58,242 bases of DNA, from the NCBI RefSeq assembly GCF_000142905.1, contig NW_013657651.1, positions 174,452 to 232,693 of the forward strand. Direction: 5' to 3'. Made by a program: the position numbers and the translations under genes. The DNA is from Thecamonas trahens ATCC 50062 (Eukaryota > Apusozoa > Apusomonadida > Apusomonadidae). Shown here in pieces: positions 39,038 through 51,147 of this stretch. The number at the start of each line of letters is the position of its first letter. Within the stretch, counting starts at the first letter, position 1. The notes beneath the pieces were generated by a model. It ran no database searches. It worked only from the letters and a program-made list of their open reading frames with translations, and was not told the origin of the DNA.

Positions 39038-41414
39038 TCACTCGTCCGAGTCCGAGTCCGAGTCGACGTCGTCGTCGAGGCGCGAGGGCCGGCTGCGGTA
39101 GCCGCCGGGCGACATGAAGAGGTGCAGCGGCGAGAGCGGCTGCTGGCCGGCAAGGCCGTATGCAAACGGCGAGCCAAAGCCGGCGCCAAACATGCCGGCC
39201 GGCCGCGGCCGGGTCATCGGCGACGAGAGCCACGGCGCCGGGTACGAGAGTCCGCCACCGACTCCGATCATCGAGTCGTTGCCGGTGTAGGCTGCGGTCG
39301 ACGGGCCGGTGTACGAGTTGGCGGTGGCAGACACAGCCGGCGAGCCAGCGAGCGCGGCGGCCTGGGCGGCGTACTTGTCGAGGACGACCCGGCGCTTGGT
39401 CTTGAATGAAGCGGTGAGCTCCCGCTTGGCGACCGAGAACGGCGCCGGGGCAAAGGTCCAGCGGGCGACGGCGCAGCCAGCATTGTCGAGGCTGTCGTTG
39501 TAGGCGCGGACGGCGCGGTCGACAAGGGCCTTAACCCGGGCGTCAGCGGCGACGTCGGTGACGGCGTCCGAGACCAGATCGATGCCGTGCGACTCGAGAA
39601 TGGCGTGGGTGTGGAGCGAGATGTCACGCGACGGCGGGCCGGAGCCCTCGGACTCGGATTTGAGGGTGACAAAGGCGCAGAGCGCGTCACGGTGCGAGCC
39701 AAAGACAAGCACGTCGGCGACAATGGGGAGCTGGGCCTTGAGCAGGGCCTCGACTGGCGCAGGCGCGACAAAGTTGTCCTCACCAACCTTGATCATGTCG
39801 CTCTTGGTTCCGTGGACAAAGACGTAGCCGTCATCCATGCGGCCGACGTCGCCCGTGACAAAGAAGCCCGAGTCGAGGACACGCCGCCGCGACGACGACT
39901 CGTCCTTAAAGTAACCCTTGAAGACGGTACGGCCCGAGACAGCAAGCACACCGTCGCCGTCGGCGTTCTCGTCCGCGAGCGCAATCGTTGTCGTGCCGAG
40001 CGGAATGCCGACCGAGACCAGCGGCGAGAGCTCTGACGAGATAGCGGCGACGCCCGAAGTCTCGGCCGTTCCGTAAATCTGCACAATATACACGCCTGCG
40101 GCAGCAAAGTACTCAGTGATGTGCGGCGGGAGAAAGCCACCCGACGACGCCGCGTAGCGGCACCGGTCGAGGCCCAGCACCGAGGCTTCAACCTCGGTCG
40201 GCGCCGCCAGGCACGCGCGAGCGAGATCCTCCCACACCCGCGGGTACCCGTTAAAAACGTCGGCCGCACGTCCTGCAGAACAGGAAGGATGGCCGACGAC
40301 GCCGCATCGTCCGGCCCGAACCACACCACCGCGCCGGTGACGAGCGAGGAGAAGATGTCAAAGACGGCGTTGGCCACCAGAGCCAGCGACATGTACGACA
40401 CCACATGATCGTCGCCCGTCGGGCCAGCACCGCACCCAGGCCCTGTGCCGCATACGCCAGGTTGTCGTGCGAGAGCATAGCCGCCTTGGGCGTACCGGTC
40501 GTCCCCGACGTGTACGCCAGCATGGCCGTCCAGCCAGGCTCGACCTTGCTCGACCGGCGCTCGACAAGCGCGTTTGAGATCGAGTGCGCTCCAAGAGTGA
40601 GGAACGTGGCCCACGACCAGACCTGGAACGGCTTGTGGGCAACGGTCTCGCCAGCCTCAAACGACGCGTCCGGATCCTGGGCCACCGCCAGCGGGAGTGC
40701 AGGCGGAGCGGCAGGCAGCGAGCCCCGGCGGGCCTCGGCCACCTCGCCGTTAAAGACCACCACGCCCTCGACAAAGTCCGACGCGCCAGGCGTCGACTTG
40801 ATCTTGGCCAGCTCGGCCTCGTCGTGGACAAAGACAAACCGTGGCGCGGCGTGCTTGACCTGCCAGTGGAGCGAGGCGAGGTCGGCGTCCTCAAACAGGC
40901 CGACAGCCACACCACCCAGCGAGGTAACCGCCAGCAGCGTCGCAGCCCACTCGAGCGAGTTGGCGCCAGAATGCCCACCACATCGCCAGTCTCCAGCCCA
41001 GCAAAGACCAGCGACTTTGAGAGCGAGCGGACAAGGTGACCAGCCTCGGCCCACGTCGTGGTCACCCACTCGCCATTGGCTCCCACACTGCCATACGCCA
41101 CCTACACCTCCACACACCCACACCCATACCCGGTACACACCATGCACATCCTCTTTAGTAAGTCCTACATCTCTCCACCCATCACTATGCCCCACACCAG
41201 CCCCTATCCGCTAGCCCCTGTTCGCCACCCCATGTTGGTTTTTTGGCCCGCTGCGGCCCCCCCCCCGCACAAGCATGACATGGAGACATACAGCATCAGC
41301 ACTGGCTTCGAGGCGGGAATCAAGGAGATTGTTGAGGGTGGTGGCTGGAAAGTCGCCGTCCTCCACAGGAACAGCCACGCTAGTCTCGAGCTCGGTCACG
41401 AACGACTCGTTCAT
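39038..41414 (-). CDS. Long-chain acyl-CoA synthetase (three frameshifts)
   Basis: Two exons, 41414-41292 (MNESFVTELETSVAVPVEDG ... ASADA) and 41101-39038; donor GTATGT, acceptor GTGTAG, phase 0. About 729 residues once three bases are restored, at G/C runs near 40967 and 40415-40417 and the A/T run 40253-40257. Motifs in order: WVTTTWAEAGHLVRSL; AMP-binding P-loop YTSGTTGTPKAAMLSHDN; VVSYMSLALVANAVFDIFSS; PRVWEDLARA; YGTAETSGVAA; the acyl-adenylate motif TGDVGRMDDGYVFVHGTKSD followed by MIKVGEDNFVAP. It activates fatty acids to acyl-CoA via acyl-AMP. The gene runs on about 90 residues past the catalytic Lys region with Gly/Ser/Pro sequence and an acidic end (DDDVDSDSDSDE), not typical of the family. 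Each break is repaired by one base in a run, so I treat the gene as functional. Confidence 0.87.
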
Positions 41415-41675
41415 GTTCGGTGGTGCAATATGATGCGATGGCGTCGGGTGGTCAAGCCTGCCTTTGGTTGGCCCGGTTGGCCGGTTGGCCGGTTGGCCGA
41501 CAGGCGGCTGGCGGCTGGCGGCTGGCGCTGGCGGCTGGTGGTGGGCGACTGTCTGCCTTGGGTCTGCCTTCAGCCGTGGCGATGAGGGGGGGATAATACA
41601 GTCGGTGCAGTATGGTGCGATGCGCATAGCTTTATGTGGTGGGTCGATGTTGCGAGCCATGTCACGGACACGTGA

Positions 41676-44600
41676 TTACAAGGGCATTTCTAGATCAAAG
41701 TCCATCTCGTACGCCCTCATCAGCGGAACAACACGCTGCTGCCAGAGCTCTGTCGCGAGCTGGTAGTCGCTGTTGGTGATGGCTCTCTCGGTGTACGCTA
41801 GAGACCCGGCAATGATTGCCCGGACCGTGTCGAACCGCGAGTTGGTAAACGTCGGCGGAGGCCTCGCCCGCCATGCCTCAATCTGCTCGTTGATGGCAGC
41901 CAGAAGTGATGGGCTCGGCCGCGCGCTTGCCGCAGCCATCGTCAGGTGTCGACTCAGCTCTGCGGCGTCGGCTATAACCCGCTCAAACTGGGCATTTTCG
42001 TCAGCGTCGACCACCGGCGGTGGCTGATCCTCGTCATCCAGCCGACCATCCTTGAGCAGGTCGCCGATGTGCTCTAGTGCCGCGGCCAGAGGCCGCCCAT
42101 CGGAGGAGAAACCGCCCAGGCCAAGCGCTGTCAAGTTGTCCAACAGCTTGTCTGTGGACACCAGCTTGTCTTCGCCCTCCCTGGCACCAACATGTCCCAT
42201 ACCAGGCGGCGAAGCTCGACGTGAATCACCATCTTGCGCCTGATCCGCACCACGTCCCAAACCACCAGGCTTGCTGCCATTGCGCCAAGCATCACAGCTG
42301 CAGCTCTCTGAGCTTTGTCCGTCATCTGCCAGCCAAACCATTCGTCCATGTCAGCGACTGCGATGAAGGCCAGGGTCGCGGCGATGAACGCCAACTCGAT
42401 GAGCTTGAGGTGCGGCGCCCGGCCACTGTCGCTTGTCCGAACCGCCACATAGCTTCCATACGCCGCTATCAGAGCCACGCAACCCTGCATCCGCAGCCAG
42501 GAGTCATTGATTGTTGCCATCAATGCAACCAGTGCCAACTCGTATGCCGTTCGGATGCTCTGCTGCAGTTGCCGGCGACCGCGATGGATTGCAAGGAGGC
42601 CCCAGGTGACCACGCACGCTGCTGCCACCGCTGCTCCTTCGCTGTGCGGCCAGCCTCCACTCGCATGAGCCACCAGACCGGATCCGAGGCTAACAGGAAG
42701 AAAGGTTCCCACCAGCGGCAGAGCTTGAGCCATGATGCCTGGTCCAAGCGCAGGCCTGGGCGCCGGTACGCTGGCCAACTCGTCACTGCTGGTACTGGCA
42801 TCGTCGTCCGACCCGTCGCGTATCGGCTCGCTACCGGCAAGCCCTACCGCGGCATGGACAGCCACAGCGACTACTGCAGCCGCTGGCGTCGACATCATCG
42901 AAGCTGCTGTCGCCGCGTCGGCAACTGTCCACTCCAGGGGCATACTGCATTGCAGTTGATCGAGTGCCGCGAGGAGCAGAGGCGACGGCGACGCCGCCGT
43001 CGCGTGAGTCAGCGCCACATGGATTGCCGCCACGGCAGCCGGTGTGTACAACAGAACATGGCTCGGTGTCCAGGATCCAGCCAGTGCTAGCAGCACAGCA
43101 GTGATTACGAACATACATCCGGCCACATACGGGGCTAGTCGGATCCACGTCGCGCACTTACCGCAGGTTCCTAGTTCTCCAGTCGGGTAAAAGCCCGGCG
43201 CGCACTCGGGACGGATCTCGATCGTGGCACTCCCAGCACGCACGCCGTCGACTCGGACCTCAACAGGATAACGTCCAGCTGTGACAATACGCAGCACTAT
43301 GTCAAGAGCACCAGATGCTGCGCGTGAGCTACGCGTGATGCTCAGGTGACTCCCGCTGGTTGTGTCGATGACGGCGATCGCGGCCGATGACGCCGGGACT
43401 GGCAGACCATCGCGCGACCAGGCCTGCAGACTAAAGCGCAGCGCCTCGCCTGCAAAGCCCGAAACAACAGGAGCAAGCGTCACGTTGGCCGTGGAAATGG
43501 TCCGAACTTGAATGATCAACAGCGCTATGTCGAGCCCATGCCGCGATCCAATGAGCACGCACTCGCTGTCGGCTTTGCCGGCCGTGACTCGCCTCTCGTC
43601 CACGCGACAGCCAGCGGCGGGGGTGGTGGGGAGCAGCGCCACGGCTTCCACCCTGGGAGACATCGTCATACCCAGACTCGATTGCGCGCGCATTACTGCT
43701 TGCCTTGTTGGGCTGTTGGTGACCGGAATCGCACCCGGTACCTTCAGCTCGTCGTGCGCGTTGCCGATGTAACCCACGTTCACATCCAGCGCGACTGCAC
43801 TGGCACCAGCGTATGCAATCACCTGCTTTGGCCCTGGGCTTGGAAACACCACACCGGCCGAGCTGACAATTGCATCGACCGGATAGCTCCAATTTGCTGC
43901 TACCGGGCTCGCATCAAAGATGTGCGGCGAGAACGGCGAGGCGGGCGGACGCGCTGCGTGGGTGATGGCCTGCAGGAGCGCGACCTCGCACGGGTTAGCA
44001 GCGTAGGGTGCAACGTCGATCGCAGCCCCCTTTCCCCGGGTGCAAAGTGTACAACGTGGGCTTTGGCGCCGTGTGCGCCTCGTCCACTGTCCCCGCCGCG
44101 TCCGCCACGTCCGCCTGGGAATTGCACCACGGTCGGCTCGGCAGCCATGCCGCCTGCCCCCGGGGCACCGGCCCGGCCGGCCTGGACACGTCCAAACGAG
44201 AGCAGACTCAGCTCACCGATCGGGCCTCGGATGACCAGCGCCGCTGCAGATCCACCAGGTCCAGAGCCGACCGTGGCTGGAAGCCCGCCATGCGATCCGC
44301 ACCCCAGCTGGTCCTCATCGATCACACCACCGGTGACACAAGTGATCCGTCCAAAGTAGCTGGCGCGTCCGCGATATGCGCCCGAGTGGGCTCCGCCCCG
44401 CCCGCCTCCGCCATGACCGCGTGATCCTGCACCGCCAGTCCACGGTGCAAGAGCTGCCATCGACGTGGTGAGTGGATCAAGCCAGGGCACCTGCCCCAGG
44501 CGGCTCTCGCCGTCCTGTCCGGGCTCGCCGTCGCGGGCCGGGATGACCGGCTGTGCGACTTCGGCCGAGCTGCCGCTCATCGTCGCTCCGGGCCCGCCGA

Positions 44601-45621
44601 TGTCTCTTGCGTCGAGTGGTGATGTGCTCTCACCATCTCCGGCTGCCATAAAGAACAGAGTCCGTCCGTCGAGGGGGCAATCGTAGACGCTATGACCTCG
44701 CCGTCCACCAAGCGCGGGATTGCGTCTTGGGTTGTGGCGCAGATCTGTGGGCTGTAGCGCGCTGCACTTGACGTAGTTGCCCTCAACCGCGGTCAAGTTT
44801 CGAGCCGAGACACCATCGCCTCCTGGGCCAGCAATGAGCTCCGCAAAGTGGATGTTGGTGAGAGCGTACGCTGAGCAGTCGGAGACAATGGCGCCATAAA
44901 CGTTGACTCCAGGCGCACCAGGCTTGGCCTGTGCCGGGACATCGGCAGACAGGCTCACTCCGGAGAGCATCCATCGCGTTGTGTTCGTAGCCACCACCGG
45001 GGCAAGGATCGGTAGGGAAGTTTCGTTCCACGCAACTGCAAAACTAGAGCCGGAGATGTGGAGGCGGGTGAGGCGCGAGTCGAAAACCTGCACCCGTGGC
45101 CGCCCGCGGTCGCGATTCCCCCACCCGCCCGTCACCAACGTATCGGACGGCATCAGCATGGGCGCATCTATGCGATATATGCCTACCTCGAGGTAAATGG
45201 CAGTGCAGCTGTGTTCGCTTGCGTACGCAACGGCACGCTGCAACGAGGTCGGAACGCGCTCTGTTGCTGCCGCGTCGTTGGCATGTCGCAGCCGTGGCGC
45301 CAGCGGCGTTAGCGGTGATACCCAGACCTCTGTGAACGCGCTACACTTGCGCAGCTGTTTTTGTAGCTGTGCACTTGAGGCTATGATTGCAGCAGATGTG
45401 CCGTAGGTCTCGTGCTGTGACCGCGTGTGGCCATCAAATGTGAGTGTGACGTCGGGTGTGACGTTCCGTGCAAACTCGCGCACCCGCACCCCCAGCATCT
45501 GCTTGACCGGTAGTACCCACCAGCGATGCCCCACACGACCTGCACTCCAGCGTACCACAATGCCACACACCACGGCTACAAGGACAAGAGCGATAGCGCT
45601 GGTTGCAACATTGCGAGCCAT
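41676..45621 (-). CDS. Large surface protein: beta-helix-like ectodomain and multi-span membrane region (two frameshifts)
   Basis: About 1315 residues in three frame segments joined at runs near 44026-44037 and 42195-42197 (one base missing at each). The N-terminus has a signal anchor (SAIALVLVAVVCGIVVRW). Residues about 60-560 suggest a right-handed parallel beta-helix (AIYLEVGIYRIDAPMLMPSD, VQVFDSRLTRLHISGSSFAV) with a Gly-rich section (GSRGHGGGGRGGAHSG). Near residue 790 a Cys motif, ECAPGFYPTGELGTCGKC, resembles ephrin-receptor-like (GCC2/GCC3) repeats. Then eight or nine hydrophobic helices follow (YVAGCMFVITAVLLALAG ... AVMLGAMAASLVVWDVV), and a cytosolic helical tail to the stop. Related architectures occur in large protist surface proteins, function unknown; sensing or adhesion is inference. 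Confidence 0.7.
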
Positions 45622-45803
45622 GCTGAAAATCAAGAGTGCTGTGGTCGTCTCCCGACCGCCAGCCGACTCGAACCAGCTGGCCGGCCCGACTCGTCAAGAC
45701 GCTCGGCGACGCGTTACTCGAGACCGCTAGCTCGAGTGACAGCGGCAGGTCAGACGTTTGGAACAAGGCACAGACTCATCTGATATCCAAGCAAGGCAGG
45801 ACC
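45622..45803. promoter_or_regulatory. Short divergent promoter
   Basis: 182 bases between divergent starts of the surface protein and TMEM70. No motif recognised. Confidence 0.4.
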
Positions 45804-46574
45804 ATGCTGCGGCAAGTGTCTATCATTTGTATGAGGGGAGTGCGGGCAAGGGTTGCTCAAGCAGGAGCAGGAGGCATGGCCGCACCGGCGGGGTTGGCTG
45901 GAGGAGTGGGATGTCTGCCGCGGAGTTGGCTCTCGGCACCTGCGGCCGCATCTGAGGCTGGAGGCGAGCAGCCCGTGGCCGAGAAGGATACGGCCGGGAG
46001 TGGGGCGCTGGAGACTATATATCGGGGTCCGCTGGGTCGGCCGATCCGCGCAGTCAAGGTGTTCTCAGTCTCGTCGATGGTCCTGACAGCAGTCGGCTCG
46101 CCGGCGCTGGCCGTACTTGCGTCGGAGCACATGCCACTGCAGGCCGGGATGGCGATGGCCGGTGGTGCGATGGCGGTCTCTGCCTTTACCACCTCTCTGC
46201 TCTACTGGTTCACCAAGCCGTATGTGGTGAATCTGAGCGTGGATCCGGCATCGCCGGACGTGGTCCATCTGACCACCCTCTCGCTTCTGGGTCGACCGGC
46301 CAAGTCGGTTGTCCACATCGACGAGGTCACCCGCGAGCTTGGCCGCCCGTTTGCCTCGTTCCAGGTCCCATCCACTGGTGACCACTACTTTGTCCATGCC
46401 GGAGTCGGCGATGTCGAGAACTGGGGCCACGTCCTCTCCAAGCTGGCCGACATGACCAAGGACGACGTCGATGCCTCGTCCGCCGCCGCCAAGGTCCAGT
46501 CGGAGATCGATGCGCTCTCCCGTTCCTCAGAAACGTCCAGCGTCAACTCGGACACCAAGTCTAGCGCCAAGTAG
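45804..46574 (+). CDS. TMEM70: TMEM70-family mitochondrial assembly protein
   Basis: 256 residues from ATG (MLRQVSIICMRGVRARVAQA). The N-terminus is rich in Arg, Ala and Gly, consistent with a presequence. The core opens with IYRGPLGRPIRAVKVFSVSS, then two hydrophobic helices (MVLTAVGSPALAVLA and AGGAMAVSAFTTSLLYWFT), then the hallmark TKPYVVNLSVDP and a soluble part (HLTTLSLLGRPAKSVVHIDE). This order (YxGxL...KxFS, two helices, TKxYVxxL) is that of TMEM70/TMEM186. In animals TMEM70 helps assemble the ATP synthase c-ring and complex I. The C-terminus is Ser/Asp-rich and poorly conserved. Together with ATP10-like, the window holds two putative complex V assembly factors. Confidence 0.85.
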   Translation: MLRQVSIICMRGVRARVAQAGAGGMAAPAGLAGGVGCLPRSWLSAPAAASEAGGEQPVAEKDTAGSGALETIYRGPLGRPIRAVKVFSVSSMVLTAVGSPALAVLASEHMPLQAGMAMAGGAMAVSAFTTSLLYWFTKPYVVNLSVDPASPDVVHLTTLSLLGRPAKSVVHIDEVTRELGRPFASFQVPSTGDHYFVHAGVGDVENWGHVLSKLADMTKDDVDASSAAAKVQSEIDALSRSSETSSVNSDTKSSAK

Positions 46575-47187
46575 ATGCGCCGACTGAGTCGTTGTTGCCG
46601 CTGGCTGCATGTGAGTAGTTCAGCGCACTGCCCTGCTCAGTCCTGTCTCTCTCAATTGCATCACATCTACCTTTATCGAAGCCCAGGCTCTCACACCGGG
46701 TTGCGATCAAGATCGAGGAAGCCATAAGCTGTGGTGTGTGTGGTGTGTGTGTGTGTGGGGGGGGAGGTGGGACCCCGCCCCCCCTCCCCCGCCCCACCTC
46801 CCCCTCCATGAGCAATACAATCCGATTACCCTATCTACCACCTCTACAAGCAGCTCTACAAGCAGCACATGCACCACGCCTTCATGCCTCTCACGTTGCA
46901 AGTCATCAGAGTTGTTGTCTTGCGCCCGTTAGCCATCCCGTACCAGTAGCCGAGCGATCAACAGCCGCGCGCCAAGCGACCAAAGTCCGGCGGGCCAGGC
47001 CCTCGCGCCCAGTGAACAGCGCACCGCGCACAGCGCACAACACGCAACGCCACACCCAGCGCAGAGTAGGGCAGAGACAAGGGAAAGGCAGTGAGGGCAA
47101 GCGGAAAGGTCTCCAAGCCACCTTGGCTCATCCTGTTGCCTCGAACCGCACGTGTCTCTCTTGTCTGCCTTCCCTCTTCCTCCTTGC
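46575..47187. other. Intergenic, upstream of the SLO channel gene
   Basis: 613 bases. Contains (GT)n and a G/C-run block near 46734-46800 and otherwise mixed sequence. No supported gene; an upstream non-coding or short coding exon of the channel gene could lie here. Confidence 0.35.
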
Positions 47188-50100
47188 ATGGCAAGCCCAG
47201 CGCGGTCTCGCCCGCTCGAGCCACTGCTGGCATCGGCGCTGTCGGTGGAGATGGAGACGCCCTCTCTCTCGGGCTCACGGTCGCAATTCTCGTCTCGGGC
47301 ATCATCTTGGGCATCCTTGCCGTCGAGGAGGTCAGCATCGTCGTCGTCTGGCTCGAACTCGTCAAGAACCGGCGGGCCTGCGTCTGGCAGGCCTGTGTCG
47401 GGCATGTCAGGATCGGAAAGCTCGCGGGCGTTTCTTCGCGGGACGCCTGCAGGATCGTCAGTGCCGTCGCTTCGCAGTGTTAGCGAACAGTCGTCCGGAT
47501 ATGGGAGTTTGAGCAGCGATGAAGGCTCTGTGTACTCGTCGTACTACGAAGAGGCAGCCAAGTTTGCCAGGCCTGGCATGGTCCGGTGGGGCTCGCGAGC
47601 TTCGGCAATGAGCGGGCACACTGCGGGTGTGGGTCAGAGCTCGCCTCTGCGGCCGGCAGGCTTTCCAGCGTCAACTCGATCGGCATGCTCTCGCCATATG
47701 GACGAGCACAGACGACGAACAAGGTCATGCTGGAGCGGTGGAATGTCTCGCATGCCGACGATGAGTGGGAGCTGACGGATGAGCTGGGCCAAGAGTGCTG
47801 GTGCCGGCGGTGCAACAATCCCAAGGAGCGTGAGCGGCTGGACCGGTACCTGCGGACGTCGACGACGGGCAAGATCATGGAAATGACTCAGATTGTGCTC
47901 TCGATTCTTTCGGTGGTGCTCTACATTGCGGCCACGTACTTTGACAGCGAGCCGACGTGGGTGACTGTCTTTGAGATTCTCCTCGCACTCTTCTTCACTT
48001 ATGACTATGTGGTGCACTTTTTGGCAGCGCGCAATCGCATCCGGTACGTCTTGTCGCCGATGCCGATGATCGACGTCATCACGGTGGTTCCGATGTACTT
48101 GCGAATGCTGCTGGCCAAAGAGACGGTCAATGTGGGCTTCTTCCGGGTCTACCGCATTTTCCGTGTCCTCCGTGTCCTCCGGTCGTACCGGCTGGTGATG
48201 TTGCGGACCAATTCGATCGAGCGCGAGGTGACAACGCTTGCGTTTGTGGTTGTGGCGCTGCTGTTTGTCTCTGCGGGTATGTTCCAGATTGTGGAGGCGC
48301 TGCACATTGGCGACGACCCGACGCAGGACATTGCGTTCCACGACTCGTTGTACTTTATGGTAGTCACGTTCTCGACGGTAGGCTTTGGCGACATCTCACC
48401 AAAGACGCGGATCGGGCGGATTTTGACCATGATGCTCATTGCGGTGACGGTCATTCTTGTGCCGCTGCAGACCTCTCGACTGATCAATCTCATCCAAGCT
48501 TCTAAGCCGTGGGACCGGTCGGTCAAGAAGCACAAGGTCAAGCACATTGTGGTGTGCGGGTCGTTCCAGGTCACCAAGCTCCGCGACTTTCTGGACGAGC
48601 TCACCCATCAAGACCACGAGTGGGCCAACCTGCACGTGGCATTCTCCATCCTGACGAGCCGTCGCCTACCATGTCGTGGCTTCTCATGTCACCAGCGTAC
48701 AACAACCGGATCGTGTATCTCAAGGGCTCGCCGCTGGTGGATGCGGATCTACGGCGAGCGGCGCTCGACCACGCATCGCACTGCTACATCCTTGCGGACC
48801 AGCAGACCGGCTTTGACGTCCACGAGCAGGACAAGGCCACGATTCTGCGGTGCATGTCGGTGAAGGCGTACAACCCGGCGATCAAGGCCTTTGCGCAAGT
48901 CCTCTCGCCGGTCAACATTCCGCATGTGCTTGCTTCGGGCGTTGAGGAGGCGGTGTGCCTCTCGGATACCAAGACGCACTTGCTGGCCAAGTCGGTCGTC
49001 ATCCGCGGCCTGCCTGCGTTGGTGGGCAACCTGGCGCGGTCGACGGCGGCCGAGGCCGAGGATCACGATGAGCAGTGGCTTCGCGAGTATGTGCACGGCG
49101 CCGGCATGGAAATCTACCGTATTCATCTGCCGCAGAGCATGGCGGGGTTGAGCTTTGCACAAGCTGCGGCGTGCGTGTATGCCAAGCTCGCTGCATGCCT
49201 CTTTGCAGTAAGTGTGGCTGCGAGCGACGACAGTGGCGGACAGCGTAGCGATTTTGGGCGCGAGCGTAAGATTGCGCTTAACCCGGACTACACCATCCGC
49301 GGACATGAGGTGGCGTACATTATATCGGAAGACGCGGTGGATGCCAACGCTGTGCGTTCGTTTGAGGTCGAGGACGCCGACCGGGAGGTCTTGCTCCGCA
49401 AGCTGACGCAGCGAAAGAGCCCGTCGCGGGAGCCGCTCGCGCCGCCGATCATCGCTCGCACCTCGCCGGTCCGCCCGCCACCCCACGGTACGCCGGGGCT
49501 ATCGGCGGCAACTGTCGACGTTCGTCTCGACTCGGACGACTACGTCTACTCGGATGACGGCGGGCAGCCGCCGGCCATGGCCTCGGTCTCGATGGTCAAC
49601 GTCATCAGGGCGTCGGACGAGGAGCAGGACGAGGAGCAGGACGGCGTTGTGGCAGACGCAAGCAACGAGGAAGAGGAGGAGGAGGAGGAGGAGCAGAGCG
49701 GGCTCGGGGCGAGCACGACGCTACTGCAGGAGACGAGTAACTCGCTGCCAGTGGGAACAGACTGCGTATTTGCGGTGGAGACGGTGCCTACGACCGAGCA
49801 GGATCTGGTGCTTGTATGCGGGATCTTTTCGCAGATGCAGACGTTCCTGGCGACGCTTGAGGTGATGTACTCGCCGGGCAAGCAGCGAGCAGTTGTGGTG
49901 CTCAATGCGGATCCGCCGCCGCAGGAGGAGTGGCTGATGCTGGTGGCGGCAACGCGATTCCGGATGTACTACGTGCAGGGCTCGCCGCTGCAGCACTTCG
50001 ACCTTGTACGAGCCGGGCTGAAGCGGGCGGTGGCGGTGCTTGTGCTCAACCAAATGCTAGACCGGGTGCGAAACGAGGCGACAAAGCTTGCGGATCCGTC

Positions 50101-50797
50101 GCTTGTTGACGCTGACTCCATCCTAGCTCTGTTGACGCTCGAGGCTGCGTTGCTTGCGCCCGAGCCGACGAACCGGACGCTGGCGGCGGCACAGTTTTCG
50201 CAACGGCGGGAGAATGGGTCTGCTGCATCGATGCTGCTCTCGACAACGAATCTGCTGGACCTGGCGCTACCGGACGGGGCGTCAAACTCGCAGTCTGAGT
50301 CGTCTGCAGAGCACGTCCATGTCATCACAGAACTCATCCACGAGACGAACCTCAAGTTCCTCTCGCCGATCATGTTTGAGGAAAAGTACCGCGACGACAT
50401 GTACCTGCTGCCAGCATTTGCAGCCGGGCGAGTGTTCACGTCGGCGATGGTGGACACGGCGTTCTCACAAACCTTTTATAACGACGGCATTCTGGAGATT
50501 GTGTGGCTCCTCCTCGGCTCGCTCGTCGATCCGATTCCGGGCTTGCCTTCGAGCCAGCATGCAGAGCTGCACCAGATTCCTGTCCCGCGGCACCTCATCC
50601 GAGCGTGCTACCTCGACCTCTTCCTTCACCTCACCCTCGAGCGCGGCATCATTCCACTGGGCCTCTACCGGTACCGGACCGATGACGGGCGCATCCACGG
50701 CTTCGTCTTTACCAACCCACCGCCGTCCGCCGAGCTCCTCCCTGACGATCTGGTGTTTGTTCTGGCCCGCGACGTGCCGGACTCTGTGCGGTATTGA
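47188..50797 (+). CDS. SLO-family K+ channel with two RCK domains (two frameshifts)
   Basis: About 1203 residues with two lost bases restored (near 47662-47664 and 48638-48641). After a Ser-rich N-terminus come S1 (IVLSILSVVLYIAATYF, near residue 235), S2, S3, an Arg-rich S4 (FRVYRIFRVLRVLRSYRL), S5, the filter TFSTVGFGDISP (about residue 399) and S6. RCK1 starts KHIVVCGSFQVTKLRDFL (about 450); RCK2 starts DLVLVCGIFSQMQTFLATLE (about 870) after an acidic linker with nine Glu. In RCK2, where SLO1 has the Asp-rich Ca2+ bowl, the sequence is SPIMFEEKYRDDMYLLPAF, with no Asp run; FAAGRVF next to it is more like SLO2. It is therefore a SLO channel without a canonical Ca2+ bowl; gating ion is open. 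Start chosen at MASPARSRPL. Confidence 0.85.
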
Positions 50798-51147
50798 ATG
50801 AACGAATCTGAACATATGCAGAGATGATGCCACGTAGCAGCAGGCGCTTGCCACATTGCTCTTCTTTCTCATGTCCCGATCACCCTCGACAGTCTGCTTG
50901 TTGCCGCATGTCAAAGGGTGTTTTGTCAGGAGTTTTGTGCCAAGGGCAGCAAACGAGTGATTGGTGAAACGAGTGGCATGATTGGCATTGGGTGGCTTTG
51001 GGCGTTCAGGGAGCTGCGACTGGAGTTTGATTGTTCGGTCTGGCGGCGGGAGACGACGAATGAGGAGCGAGCGAGTGGGTGGCGAGAAGGGTGGGCGGGG
51101 GCGGGGGGGAGGGAGAGAGGCTGGGCAAGCACCCCACTCCGTTCGAC
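50798..51147. other. Intergenic, upstream of PP2A scaffold gene
   Basis: 350 bases, no gene recognised; the PP2A promoter should lie in the 3' part. Confidence 0.35.

Noticed and set aside
6893-48641. Programmed ribosomal frameshifting as the cause of the broken frames
   Set aside because: Twelve different contexts, no shared slippery heptamer, and always repaired by one base in a short run; base-call loss is simpler.
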